In this document: piece by piece, positions 24,692 through 33,150 of the stretch
How positions within the stretch are numbered: the stretch's first letter is position 1
Layout: each line of letters opens with the position of its first letter
Source of the DNA: Hymenobacter latericoloratus
GTDB taxonomy: Bacteria > Bacteroidota > Bacteroidia > Cytophagales > Hymenobacteraceae
Direction: 5' to 3'
Length of the DNA: 64,000 nt
NCBI RefSeq assembly: GCF_014199535.1
Contig: NZ_JACHNV010000002.1
Location: forward strand, 186,001 to 250,000
Translations under genes and position numbers: made by a program
Notes under the pieces: generated by a model
Told to the model about the DNA's origin: nothing
What the model saw: only the letters and a program-made list of their open reading frames with translations
The model's database searches: none

Positions 24692-24790
24692 TTGGGCAAA
24701 GCTCCAGCTTTGCCACTGCGGCCGCCTGTGGCGGGGCAGTGTTGTCATTGTTTCACGAGGTGCGAGGCTGGAGCTTTGCCCTGCAAAGTT
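24692..24790. repeat. Inverted repeat between aroB and aroA
   Basis: GGGCAAAGCTCCAG near 24697 is repeated in inverse at about 24772-24785 (CTGGAGCTTTGCCC), with an inner pair CACTGC / GCAGTG. The block GGCAAAGCTCCAGCTTTGC followed by GGCCGC-CTG-GGCGG has the same plan as GGCAAGTCTCCCGACTTGC-GGCCGC in the repeat at 5.3-5.7 kb, so both may belong to one repeat family. Confidence 0.65.
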
Positions 24791-26068
24791 GATAGTATCA
24801 TTAATTCTTCCATCGCACTTTCCTGGAGCCGTGGGGCGCTACGCGGCAAAGCGCAGGTGCCGGCCTCAAAAAGCGAAAGCAACCGCGCCCTTATTATTCA
24901 GGCCCTGGCAGCAGGAGGGGAACTGCATAACCTCTCCGACGCCAACGACACGCGCCTGATGCGGCGTCTGCTGCAGGAGCCCACGGCTTCTGCCTTTGAT
25001 GCCGAAGATGCTGGCACCGTGATGCGCTTTCTGACGGCTTACCTGGCCATGACGGGGCGGCAAACCGAGCTAACGGGCACCGCTCGCATGCTGGAGCGGC
25101 CCATCGGAATTCTGGTGGATGCCCTGCGCCAACTCGGGGCCCGCATCGACTACCAGGGCCAGGAAGGCTACCCGCCGCTGCGGCTGCAAGGCCGCACCCC
25201 GCAGCCCGCCACCGAAGAAGAGGCCGATTTCACTGAGTTGACCGTGCGTGGCGACATCAGCAGCCAGTACATTTCGGCCCTGCTCATGATTGGCCCTACG
25301 CTGCCCCACGGCCTACGCATCTGGCTGACCGGCAAGGTAGGCTCCCGCCCCTACATCCGGATGACGCAGGCCTTGATGCAGCATTTTGGGGCTAGTTGCC
25401 GCGACCTGGGCGAGGTGCTGGAAGTGCGGCCCCAAGCGTATCAGCCCACCAACTATACCGTGGAAGGCGACTGGTCGGCGGCCAGCTACTGGTACGCCAT
25501 GGTGGCCCTGGCCCCGGCCGGTTCCTCGCTCACGCTGCCCACCCTGCGCCGCTACTCCTGGCAGGGCGACCAGGCCATTGTAGGCATTATGGAGAAGCTG
25601 GGCGTAAAAACCGAGTTTCTGGCCGATGAAGCCGTGCGCCTTACCCAAACGGAGCCTGCCGCTACCCTCACCCAGGATTTTACGGACTGCCCCGATCTGG
25701 CCCAAACGGTGGCCGTAGTGGCCGCTGCCCTCGGCGTCCCGGCGGAAATGACCGGCCTGGAAAGCCTGCGCATCAAGGAAACCGACCGCATTGCCGCCCT
25801 CCAAACCGAGCTGGCCAAGTTCGGGGGCAGCCTCACGGATGAGGGCAACGGTGTGTTCCGGGTGTCGGCGGCCGATTTCCGGGTAGCGGGCCAAACCGTG
25901 GCTACCTACCACGACCACCGCATGGCCATGGCGTTTGCCCCGCTGGCCTTGCGCGGCCCGCTCGCCGTGGAGGCGCCCCAGGTCGTGCGCAAATCCTACC
26001 CCCAATTCTGGGCAGAGCTGGAGCAGGCAGGGTTTACCACGGGCCCCACCCCGGCCCCGGTGTACTAA
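24692..26068 (+). CDS. aroA: 3-phosphoshikimate 1-carboxyvinyltransferase (EPSP synthase)
   Basis: AroA joins shikimate 3-phosphate and phosphoenolpyruvate. Landmarks: PASKSESNRALIIQALAAG (phosphate-binding Lys/Ser), DANDTRLM, DAEDAGTVMRFLTAYLA, GDISSQYISALLM, and the C-terminal IKETDRIAAL and YHDHRMAMAFAPLAL. Start is uncertain. The first ATG (24692) gives 458 residues, but its first ~33 residues are encoded by the inverted repeat and look non-native (GQCCHCFTRC). Homologous sequence begins near SSIALSWSRG, and there the only start-like codons are ATC at 24797 or ATT at 24800. Either the repeat has extended the gene or a rare start is used, as in aroB. Ends before a bidirectional terminator. 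Confidence 0.93.
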   Translation: MGKAPALPLRPPVAGQCCHCFTRCEAGALPCKVDSIINSSIALSWSRGALRGKAQVPASKSESNRALIIQALAAGGELHNLSDANDTRLMRRLLQEPTASAFDAEDAGTVMRFLTAYLAMTGRQTELTGTARMLERPIGILVDALRQLGARIDYQGQEGYPPLRLQGRTPQPATEEEADFTELTVRGDISSQYISALLMIGPTLPHGLRIWLTGKVGSRPYIRMTQALMQHFGASCRDLGEVLEVRPQAYQPTNYTVEGDWSAASYWYAMVALAPAGSSLTLPTLRRYSWQGDQAIVGIMEKLGVKTEFLADEAVRLTQTEPAATLTQDFTDCPDLAQTVAVVAAALGVPAEMTGLESLRIKETDRIAALQTELAKFGGSLTDEGNGVFRVSAADFRVAGQTVATYHDHRMAMAFAPLALRGPLAVEAPQVVRKSYPQFWAELEQAGFTTGPTPAPVY

Positions 26069-26091
26069 ATCCGTAGCTTCTTCTTTCCCAA

Positions 26092-26127
26092 CAAAACGCC
26101 GTGCATCACCTAATGCACGGCGTTTTG
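26092..26127. terminator. Bidirectional terminator between aroA and the metal-receptor gene
   Basis: Stem CAAAACGCCGTGCAT / ATGCACGGCGTTTTG with a 6-base loop, between convergent genes. Confidence 0.93.
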
Positions 26128-26128
26128 G

Positions 26129-26935
26129 TTAGCCGGCCTGAAGCTGTTTAACGTAAGCCGCCGAGTGGCGCAGCCGGCTGCCGTACCAGCTGAACAGCTC
26201 CCCATCCACAATCCGGATGCGAGCCTGGGGGCAGATTTCCTGGAACTCGGCCAGGTGCTTTTCCCCGAAAGGGTAGGGCTCGGAGGACAGCAGAATCTGC
26301 TGGGGCGCTGCGGCCCGGAGGAGTTCCGGCGTTACCTCGGGGTAGCGGCCGAGGTGGCCGAATACGTTGCGGAAGCCCGCCCGGCTCAGCAGGTCATCAA
26401 TGAAGGTGCCGGCGGCGGCTACCATATACGGCTTACGCCAGATGAAATAGGCCGCCGGAATTGGGGCCGCCACCGGGGGTAGGGCTGCGAAGGACCACAG
26501 AATCTCCTGACTAATCTGTTCCGCCGCTTCCTTGCGGCCGGTAATCAGGCCCACCCGCCGAATCATATCCGTGGAATCGGTCAGCGTCAGAATGTCGCTC
26601 ATCCACAGGGGGTAGCGGGCGGCCAGCTGCTCAATTCCGTCCTGATAGTTTTCCTCCTTGTTGCCAATGATAAGGTCGGGGCGCAGCTCGTCTATCTGCT
26701 CGAAGTGGAAGTTCTTGGTGCCGCCAATCACGGTGGCTGACTGCCGGGCCCCGGCCGGGTGCAGGCAGAATTTCGTGACGCCCACCACCCGGTCGCCCAG
26801 CCCCAGATCAAACAGCAACTCCGTCTGCGAGGGCACCAACGATACAATCCGGCGTGGTGGAAACGGCACGGCCACGCGCCGGTTCATCTGGTCGGTTACG
26901 GTTAGCGGCATCTGGAGCAGCGGCTCAGGAGTCAT
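26129..26935 (-). CDS. BtuF/FepB-like helical-backbone metal receptor
   Basis: 268 residues of the periplasmic-binding-protein-like family that binds cobalamin or iron chelates (VPFPPRRIVSLVPSQTELLFDLG at residue ~22, VVGVTKFCLHP, LRPDLIIGNKEENYQDGIEQL). No signal peptide is seen: the protein starts MTPEPLLQMPLTVTDQMNRR and the family fold begins at once. Many Bacteroidota have such leaderless members, probably cytoplasmic or mis-annotated at the start. No ABC permease or ATPase is adjacent, so a role in import is not supported by context. It may bind a metal complex in the cytoplasm. Start ATG 26935. Confidence 0.82.
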   Translation of the reverse strand: MTPEPLLQMPLTVTDQMNRRVAVPFPPRRIVSLVPSQTELLFDLGLGDRVVGVTKFCLHPAGARQSATVIGGTKNFHFEQIDELRPDLIIGNKEENYQDGIEQLAARYPLWMSDILTLTDSTDMIRRVGLITGRKEAAEQISQEILWSFAALPPVAAPIPAAYFIWRKPYMVAAAGTFIDDLLSRAGFRNVFGHLGRYPEVTPELLRAAAPQQILLSSEPYPFGEKHLAEFQEICPQARIRIVDGELFSWYGSRLRHSAAYVKQLQAG

Positions 26936-26974
26936 GCAACGGAGGTTAGGGTGAGCGACAGGGGTAGGAGGGAG

Positions 26975-27020
26975 CAAAAAAGGCTACACACTGAGCAGGG
27001 CCCAGGCTGTAGCCTTCTTT
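26975..27020 (-). terminator. Intrinsic terminator of the M42 peptidase gene
   Basis: Stem AAGGCTACA / TGTAGCCTT with a 19-base loop; six T on the minus strand. Confidence 0.82.
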
Positions 27021-27044
27021 CAGATAAGTTGTTGCTGCTAAAGC

Positions 27045-28115
27045 TTAGCTGAAGTAGCGGAAATCGTGGCCATCCTCAATGCGCAACAGCGTCTCGTAGA
27101 TGAGACGGGTCACGTTCTCTACGTCGTCCTTGTGCACGGTTTCTACGGTGGTGTGCATGTATTTGAGGGGTAGGGAAATCAGGGCCGAGGCGACGCCGGC
27201 GCTGGAGTAGGCAAAGGCGTCGGTATCGGTGCCGGTGGCGCGGGTAGCGGCGGCGCGCTGGAACAGAATTTCGCTGGCCTCCGCCGTTTCAATAATCAGG
27301 TCGCGCAGGTTGTTCTGCACGGCCGGGCCGTAGGTAATAACGGGGCCTTTGCCGCAGTGCAGGTCGCCGGAGGTTTTCTTCTCGTACATCGGGGCCTGCG
27401 TGTCGTGGATTACGTCCGTCACGATGGCCACGTCGGGCTGAATGCGGTGGGCAATCATTTCCGCGCCCCGCAGGCCGATTTCTTCCTGCACCGCATTCAC
27501 AATGTAGAGGCCGAAGGGCAGCTGCTTGCCGTTTTCCTTGAGCATACGAGCTACTTCGGCAATCATGAAGCCGCCAATGCGGTTATCGAGGGCCCGGCCC
27601 ACGTAAAACCGGTCGTTGAGCACCGTAAACTCGTCCTCGAACGTCACGACCGAGCCCACGTGAATGCCCATTTCCTCGACTTCCTCTTTGCTGGAAGCGC
27701 CGCAGTCCAGGAACACGGTTTCAATGGTAGGCGCCTTGTCCTGCTCTACCTTACGCACGTGAATGGCCGGCCAGCCGAACACGGCTTTCACGATGCCCTT
27801 CTTGGTGTGGATGTTCACGCGCTTGCTGGGGGCTACCAGGGGGTCGGAGCCGCCGTTTTTACGCAGGTAGAGGTAGCCCTCCTTGGTTATGTAGTTGACG
27901 AAGTAGCTGATTTCATCGGCGTGGGCCTCAATCACCACTTTGTACTTGGCCTCCGGGTTTACTACCCCCACCACGGTGCCATACGTATCCACGAAATACT
28001 CGTCGATGTAGGGCTTAAGGTATTCCAGCCACAGCTGCTGGCCTTCCTTCTCGAAGCCAGTAGGGGAGGGGTTGTTCAGGTATTGCTGAAGGAAGTCGAA
28101 CGATTCTTGACGCAT
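27045..28115 (-). CDS. M42-family metallopeptidase (glutamyl aminopeptidase / FrvX type)
   Basis: 356 residues, cytoplasmic two-metal aminopeptidase that forms large TET-type shells. Ligands are visible: His in VVIEAHADEIS (residue ~67), bridging Asp in GRALDNRIGG, the catalytic Glu pair in QEEIGLRGAE, Asp in AIVTDVIHDT and a His in KYMHTTVETVHKDD near the C-terminus. It trims N-terminal residues from peptides. Start ATG 28115 (MRQESFDFL); upstream in-frame sequence is Arg/His-rich noise. The DinB gene starts upstream on the same strand with a short gap, so the two may be co-transcribed. Confidence 0.92.
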   Translation of the reverse strand: MRQESFDFLQQYLNNPSPTGFEKEGQQLWLEYLKPYIDEYFVDTYGTVVGVVNPEAKYKVVIEAHADEISYFVNYITKEGYLYLRKNGGSDPLVAPSKRVNIHTKKGIVKAVFGWPAIHVRKVEQDKAPTIETVFLDCGASSKEEVEEMGIHVGSVVTFEDEFTVLNDRFYVGRALDNRIGGFMIAEVARMLKENGKQLPFGLYIVNAVQEEIGLRGAEMIAHRIQPDVAIVTDVIHDTQAPMYEKKTSGDLHCGKGPVITYGPAVQNNLRDLIIETAEASEILFQRAAATRATGTDTDAFAYSSAGVASALISLPLKYMHTTVETVHKDDVENVTRLIYETLLRIEDGHDFRYFS

Positions 28116-28138
28116 GAAAAAAGTGGCTAGATGGAGAG

Positions 28139-28639
28139 TTAAGCGGGGGCAGATATGCCCAGGTCGGCCCATTCTTCGCGGGCCGGACCATACACGCCCG
28201 GCACCCGCAGGCCAGCCTGGCGCATCAACACCGTGAGCTGACCGCGGTGGTGGGCCTGGTGCCGGATAAGTACGGACAACACAGTTCCCTTGGCCCAGGT
28301 ATCACCATACATTGGCACCTTATCACGCAGCTGGTCGTCGGTCCAGTGCGCCGTAACAGCTGCAGTTACCTGAGGAGCCCAGTGCTGATACGCTGCATAA
28401 ATTTCCTGAGCAGTAGTGGGCATAGCCTGTCCGTGCAGCTCGTCGGTGGACAAAACTCCGGCCGTGTGCGGCATTTCCGTCAGGCTTTGCACAATGTGCC
28501 AGGCTACCATTCCCAGGGTGCGGCCGCCGGGCGCAACCGGCTGGGCCAGCGAGGCATCCGTGAGAGCCGCCAACACCCGGCCGGTGGCGGCTACCTCATA
28601 CTGCCAGTCTGTTGCGAAATCCGAAACAGAAGAATACAT
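28139..28639 (-). CDS. DinB-family protein
   Basis: 166 residues, a four-helix-bundle DinB/YfiT-type protein. Metal-binding His residues are visible: His in MVAWHIVQS (near residue 47) and two in IRHQAHHRGQL (near residue 130), the classic three-His arrangement. DinB-like proteins are often thiol-dependent S-transferases or of unknown function. It sits 27 bases from the pccB-like gene and 23 bases from the M42 peptidase gene, all on the minus strand, so the three may form one transcript from the pccB promoter. Confidence 0.88.
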   Translation of the reverse strand: MYSSVSDFATDWQYEVAATGRVLAALTDASLAQPVAPGGRTLGMVAWHIVQSLTEMPHTAGVLSTDELHGQAMPTTAQEIYAAYQHWAPQVTAAVTAHWTDDQLRDKVPMYGDTWAKGTVLSVLIRHQAHHRGQLTVLMRQAGLRVPGVYGPAREEWADLGISAPA

Positions 28640-28666
28640 AATTCGACTAAGGAAAGAGGTGGCGCT

Positions 28667-30235
28667 TTACAGCGGAATGTTTCCGTGCTTCTTACGGGGT
28701 AGGGTATCGACCTTGTTCTCCAGCATCTTGAACGCCCGGATGAGCTTCTGGCGCGTCTGCGAGGGCAGAATTACTTCATCCACGAAGCCGCGGTGGGCGG
28801 CGCGGTAGGGGGTAGCAAACTTCTGCTGGTACTCATCCACCTTTTCCTGGAGCTTGGCTTCGGGGTCCTCGGCCGCGGCTATTTCGCGCTTGAAGATGAT
28901 TTCGGCCGCGCCTTTAGCGCCCATTACCGCAATTTCAGCGGTGGGCCAGGCGTAGTTCATATCGGCCCCAATGTGCTTGGAGTTCATCACGTCGTAAGCC
29001 CCGCCGTAGGCTTTGCGGGTAATCACGGTGATGCGCGGCACGGTGGCTTCGCAGAAGGCGTAGAGCAGCTTGGCCCCGTTGGTGATGATGCCGCGCCACT
29101 CCTGGTCGGTGCCGGGCAGGAAGCCGGGCACGTCTTCCAGTACCAGCAGCGGAATGTTGAATGAGTCGCAGAAGCGCACGAAGCGGGCCGCTTTGGTCGA
29201 GGCGTTGATATCGAGCACGCCAGCCAGCACGGCGGGCTGGTTGCCCACAATGCCAATGCTGCGGCCGCCGAGGCGGGCAAAGCCTACCACAATGTTTTCG
29301 GCGAAGTTCTGGTGCACCTCCAGAAAAGAGTCGGTATCAATGATGCCCTCAATCACCTCCCGGATATCGTAGGGCTGGTTGGGGTTGTCGGGGATGATGC
29401 TGTCCAGCACCGCGCGCGACTCATCCTGGCCGGCTTCGTAAGGCACGACTGGGGCCGTTTCCTCGCAGTTCTGGGGCATGTAGCTCAGCAGGGCCTTGAG
29501 CTGGTTGATGCAGGCTACCTCGTTGGGAGCCGTGAAGTGCGTGACGCCGCTTTTGGTGGAGTGGGTGCTGGCGCCGCCCAGCTCTTCGCTGGTTACGTTT
29601 TCGTGAGTTACCGTCTTCACTACGTTCGGGCCGGTTACGAACATGTAGCTCGTGTCCTCCACCATCAGAATGAAATCAGTGATGGCCGGCGAGTACACCG
29701 CCCCGCCCGCGCACGGCCCCATGATGGCCGAAAGCTGCGGCACCACGCCCGAGGCCAGGGTGTTCTTATAAAAGATATCGGCGTAGCCGCCCAGGCTTAC
29801 TACCCCTTCCTGAATACGGGCCCCGCCCGAATCGTTCAGGCCGATAACCGGGGCGCCGTTCTTCATGGCCAGGTCCATAATCTTCACGATTTTCTCGGCG
29901 TGGGTTTCGCTCAATGAGCCGCCGAACACCGTGAAATCCTGGGAGAAAACGTACACCAAACGGCCGTTTACGGTGCCGTAGCCCGTTACTACCCCGTCGC
30001 CGAGGTAATACTCCTTATCCAGGCCAAAGTCCTTGGAGCGGTGCATCACGAACTTGCCAATCTCCTCGAAGGAGCCTTCATCGAGCAGCAAGTCAATTCG
30101 CTCCCGGGCCGTGAGCTTGCCTTTTTTATGCTGGGCATCAATCCGGGCCTGGCCGCCGCCGAGCAGGGCCTCCTGGTTTTTCTGGGCGAGGATTTCGAGT
30201 TTGCTTAACTGGGCGGCAGTGCGCGAATCAGACAT
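28667..30235 (-). CDS. pccB: Acyl-CoA carboxylase, carboxyltransferase (beta) subunit
   Basis: 522 residues, biotin-dependent carboxyltransferase subunit of propionyl/methylmalonyl-CoA carboxylase type. The N-terminal half holds [33 protein letters not shown] and [12 protein letters not shown] (acyl-CoA oxyanion hole); the C-terminal half holds [45 protein letters not shown] and a final Arg/Lys-rich tail. It transfers carboxyl from biotin to propionyl-CoA, feeding methylmalonyl-CoA to succinyl-CoA. The alpha (biotin carboxylase/carrier) subunit is not in the window. An exact -7 element (30282-30289) lies upstream. Confidence 0.95.
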   Translation of the reverse strand: MSDSRTAAQLSKLEILAQKNQEALLGGGQARIDAQHKKGKLTARERIDLLLDEGSFEEIGKFVMHRSKDFGLDKEYYLGDGVVTGYGTVNGRLVYVFSQDFTVFGGSLSETHAEKIVKIMDLAMKNGAPVIGLNDSGGARIQEGVVSLGGYADIFYKNTLASGVVPQLSAIMGPCAGGAVYSPAITDFILMVEDTSYMFVTGPNVVKTVTHENVTSEELGGASTHSTKSGVTHFTAPNEVACINQLKALLSYMPQNCEETAPVVPYEAGQDESRAVLDSIIPDNPNQPYDIREVIEGIIDTDSFLEVHQNFAENIVVGFARLGGRSIGIVGNQPAVLAGVLDINASTKAARFVRFCDSFNIPLLVLEDVPGFLPGTDQEWRGIITNGAKLLYAFCEATVPRITVITRKAYGGAYDVMNSKHIGADMNYAWPTAEIAVMGAKGAAEIIFKREIAAAEDPEAKLQEKVDEYQQKFATPYRAAHRGFVDEVILPSQTRQKLIRAFKMLENKVDTLPRKKHGNIPL

Positions 30236-30281
30236 GCGGGGTGGGCTTGAGGAAGTCGGTTGTGCTAGGTAGGTCAGAAGC

Positions 30282-30289
30282 CAAAGGTA
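30282..30289 (-). promoter_or_regulatory. -7 element of pccB
   Basis: TACCTTTG on the minus strand, exact TAnnTTTG, 47 bases upstream of the start codon. Confidence 0.45.
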
Positions 30290-30305
30290 ACGTACGGGTC
30301 AAGAA

Positions 30306-30333
30306 AAGCCGCACCAGAATTCTGGCGCGGCTT
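30306..30333 (-). terminator. Orphan hairpin, terminator-like on the minus strand
   Basis: Near-perfect palindrome AGCCGCACCAGAA / TTCTGGCGCGGCT; on the minus strand it is followed by TTTTCTTG. No minus-strand gene lies upstream of it, so it either ends an unannotated transcript from 30340-30583, acts as an operator, or is a repeat. Confidence 0.5.
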
Positions 30334-30583
30334 AGGAGGAAGCCACAGTGCTGATGATAGAGGTGGGGTACCCTTACGAAAGTAGATGAAGCTATGGGTG
30401 GTTTACGCTATAGCAGTTGATTACGAGCTGATTAAGCTGCTACACGATTCTTGCTAACAAGCTGCCTGCACGAACCAGTATAATTTATATCGATGCATTT
30501 TAATACCAGAAAATTTATGTTGTGGGAGGTGAAAAGACGATATTGCGGTACAAAGCAGTATTCCGGGCCGCGCCATTTCTTGC

Positions 30584-31663
30584 ATGATCAACGTAACTAA
30601 GACCTTTTTGCCACCTCTCGAAGAGTATCATAAGCGGTTGCAAGGTGCATGGGAAAGTGGCTGGATAACTAACGAAGGCCCTTTAGTTCTAGAGTTAGAG
30701 GAGGCTTTGCGCCAATACTTAGGTGTGCGACACGTAATACTGGTGAGCAATGGCACGCTGGCCCTGCAACTTGCGGTGCGTGCCCTCGCCGTGCAGGGCG
30801 AGGTAATAACCACCCCATTTTCTTACGTTGCCACCACTAGCAGCCTTGTCTGGGAGCACTGCCAGCCGGTATTTGTGGATATCGACCCGCAGACGCTTTG
30901 CCTGAATCCGGCCCTGATAGAAGCCGCTATTACGCCTGCCACCCAGGCTATTGTAGCAACCCACGTGTTTGGCACGCCCTGCGATACCGAGGGAATAGAG
31001 CGGGTGGCCCGCCGCCACAACTTGCGCGTGATTTACGACGCCGCCCATTCGTTTGGGGTGCGCTACCGGGGTAGCTCGGTGCTGCAGTACGGCGATGTTT
31101 CAACCCTGAGCTTCCATGCCACCAAACTCTTTCACACCGGTGAAGGGGGGGCTCTCGTTACCAACGACGACGACTTGGCGCGCCGGTTAGCTTACTTGCG
31201 TAACTTCGGTCATCAGGATGCGCATTCATTTGCTGGTCTGGGTATCAACGCCAAAAACTCTGAGATTCACGCGGCGCTGGGGTTGTGCGTGTTGCCTTAT
31301 GTCCCCCGGTTGATAGCCCGGCGCCGTAGCTTGGCGGAGCTTTACGACCAGCTGCTAGCCCCCGCCAAGTTGCAGCGCCCCCAATTGCCGGTCGGCACGG
31401 AAATGGTGCACTCCTACTATCCCGTCTTGTTTGAGTCGGAGGCCAGCCTGTTACGCGTTCGTAAAGCGTTGAATCAGGCAGAAATTTTCCCTCGGCGCTA
31501 CTTCTACCCCTGCTTAACCACCCTACCGTATGTGCTGCCCGCCCACTGCCCGGTCGCGGCCGATGCGGCAAGCCGGGTGCTGTGCCTGCCGCTCTACTAT
31601 GAGTTGGCCGAAGCCGACGTGGCGCGCATTGCTACCATTGTTCTGGCTGCTATTGGTAGTTAA
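30584..31663 (+). CDS. DegT/DnrJ/EryC1/StrS-family sugar aminotransferase
   Basis: 359 residues, PLP-dependent enzyme of the sugar aminotransferase family, which aminates nucleotide-linked keto-sugars for surface glycans. Landmarks: VSNGTLALQLAVRALAVQGEVITTPFS (PLP phosphate region), YDAAHSFGVR (Asp152 contacts the pyridine N), and TLSFHATKLFHTGEGG with catalytic Lys181. First gene of a four-gene plus-strand glycan cassette with WbqC, methyltransferase and glycosyltransferase genes (30584-34131). The product is probably a dTDP-linked amino sugar; the exact sugar cannot be told. Start ATG 30584 after an AT-rich upstream region. Confidence 0.93.
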   Translation: MINVTKTFLPPLEEYHKRLQGAWESGWITNEGPLVLELEEALRQYLGVRHVILVSNGTLALQLAVRALAVQGEVITTPFSYVATTSSLVWEHCQPVFVDIDPQTLCLNPALIEAAITPATQAIVATHVFGTPCDTEGIERVARRHNLRVIYDAAHSFGVRYRGSSVLQYGDVSTLSFHATKLFHTGEGGALVTNDDDLARRLAYLRNFGHQDAHSFAGLGINAKNSEIHAALGLCVLPYVPRLIARRRSLAELYDQLLAPAKLQRPQLPVGTEMVHSYYPVLFESEASLLRVRKALNQAEIFPRRYFYPCLTTLPYVLPAHCPVAADAASRVLCLPLYYELAEADVARIATIVLAAIGS

Positions 31664-31745
31664 CTAATCCGACGGACGTGAAGGATGCTATGCACTTTCG
31701 TATCCTGCCTTCACCTGCCCTGCCCCTCCTTAACCCAGAATCATA

Positions 31746-32453
31746 ATGCGCGTGGCCGTAATGCAGCCGTATTTGTTTCCCTACTTAGGCTATTTTCAGC
31801 TTTTGCGGGCGGCCGATAAGTTTGTGTTGCTCGACGATGTGCAATTCATCAAGCGGGGGTGGATTAACCGGAACCGTATTCTGGTAAACGGCCAGGAGCA
31901 CTTGTTTACGATTCCGCTGGAGGGCGTCTCGCAGCACAAGCTGATTCAGCAGGTGCAAGTGCAAGCTGAGCAGCACGCCCGCCGCAAGCTTCTGCAAACC
32001 ATCAGGCAAGCCTATAAAAAAGCACCGTATTTCGCCGCTTGCTTTCCGTTGCTGGAGCAGGTGCTGCTTTCTCCGCCCTCGCTGGCGGTTACTGACATGG
32101 CGCACGCAAGTTTGCTTGCCGTGGGCCACTACCTGGGCTGGGAGCCGCAGCTCTACCTGAGCTCGGCGCTACCGAAAGAGCCGGGTCTGAGCGGCGCCGA
32201 CCGGATACTGGCTATCTGCCATGAACTGAAAGCTGATCAGTACGTGAACATGGAGGCCGGCCGCCCGCTGTACGACGCCGCTCATTTTGCCGGACGGGGG
32301 GTAGAGCTGCAGTTCTTGCGGGCCCGCTTGCTGCCATATCCCCAGGCGGCCCCGACCTTCGTGCCGGGTTTGTCCATCATCGATGTGCTAATGCAAAACT
32401 CTCCCGCCTGGGTGCGGGAAACTCTTGCGCAGGCAGAAGTGTCTGCGGCATAA
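31746..32453 (+). CDS. WbqC-family protein (glycan cassette)
   Basis: 235 residues. The start MRVAVMQPYLFPYLGYFQLL is the WbqC signature, followed by FVLLDDVQFIKRGWINRNRILVNG. WbqC-like proteins occur in O-antigen and surface-glycan clusters and are believed to act on nucleotide sugars with amino groups, perhaps as acyl- or formyl-type transferases; the exact reaction is not settled. It lies 82 bases downstream of the aminotransferase gene and 31 bases upstream of the methyltransferase gene, consistent with a shared pathway. A second, divergent WbqC paralogue is encoded at 37032-37655. Confidence 0.9.
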   Translation: MRVAVMQPYLFPYLGYFQLLRAADKFVLLDDVQFIKRGWINRNRILVNGQEHLFTIPLEGVSQHKLIQQVQVQAEQHARRKLLQTIRQAYKKAPYFAACFPLLEQVLLSPPSLAVTDMAHASLLAVGHYLGWEPQLYLSSALPKEPGLSGADRILAICHELKADQYVNMEAGRPLYDAAHFAGRGVELQFLRARLLPYPQAAPTFVPGLSIIDVLMQNSPAWVRETLAQAEVSAA

Positions 32454-32484
32454 GTAACGTTCTTCCACCTTTCTCTCTCACCTC

Positions 32485-33141
32485 ATGCAGCCAACCAACA
32501 CCTCCTCGCCTCATCATGCCATTGTTGCTCAGTGCGAAAGCTACCTGCACACTCACGGCGATAATCACTTGGGGGTAGGCTGGCCCAACGAGGCCGATGC
32601 GCATACCCGCTACGGGGTGATGCTGGACCTGCTGCGAGATGCTGGGGCAGCGCCCGCGCGCGTTCTGGATTTTGGGTGCGGCCCGGCGCACTTTTATCAG
32701 TATCTGCTGGATCAAAAGGGGGCAGACCAGGTGAGCTATACTGGGCTCGACGTATCAGAGCGGTACCTCCAGCTGGCCCGAGCTAAATACCCCGATGTGT
32801 CCTTTCTGGCCCTGGACGTGTTGCGTGAGCCAGAAAACCTGCCGGAATATGACTACATTCTGATGAACGGGGTGCTCACTCAGAAATGCACCGTGGGCTT
32901 CGACGACATGTGGGCTTATGCGCAGCAACTACTGCTCACCGTATTCGCAAAGGCACGGGTCGGATTGGCTTTTAACGTAATGACCAAGCACGTAGACTGG
33001 GAACGGGAGGACCTCTTTCACCTACCCCTGGATATGCTGATGGCTTTCCTAAAAAAGCATCTGAGCCGGCACGTGGTCATTCGTCACGATTATGGCCTGT
33101 ACGAATATACGGCCTACGTGTACCGGGAGCCCCAGCGTTAG
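32485..33141 (+). CDS. SAM-dependent methyltransferase
   Basis: 218 residues, class I (Rossmann) methyltransferase: motif I VLDFGCGPAHFYQYLL near residue 62, acidic strand 2 end YTGLDVSERYLQLA, and motif IV region YDYILMNGVLT. No membrane or signal segment. Placed between the WbqC and glycosyltransferase genes with 31- and 9-base gaps, so it probably methylates the sugar or glycan made by this cassette. It could alternatively modify an unrelated small molecule. Start ATG 32485. Confidence 0.9.
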   Translation: MQPTNTSSPHHAIVAQCESYLHTHGDNHLGVGWPNEADAHTRYGVMLDLLRDAGAAPARVLDFGCGPAHFYQYLLDQKGADQVSYTGLDVSERYLQLARAKYPDVSFLALDVLREPENLPEYDYILMNGVLTQKCTVGFDDMWAYAQQLLLTVFAKARVGLAFNVMTKHVDWEREDLFHLPLDMLMAFLKKHLSRHVVIRHDYGLYEYTAYVYREPQR

Positions 33142-33150
33142 GCCCCAGGC

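Larger units (their letters stand above)
30236..30583. other. Divergent intergenic region with an orphan hairpin
   Basis: About 350 bases, AT-rich from 30340 to 30550, between divergent pccB and the aminotransferase gene. It holds the pccB -7 element and the hairpin at 30306-30333. No gene of reasonable size was found on either strand. Confidence 0.6.

Noticed and set aside
24692-24787. N-terminal ~33-residue extension of AroA from the first ATG
   Set aside because: It is encoded by the inverted repeat, Cys-rich and unlike EPSP synthase starts; the coordinates are kept only because no standard start codon is found downstream.
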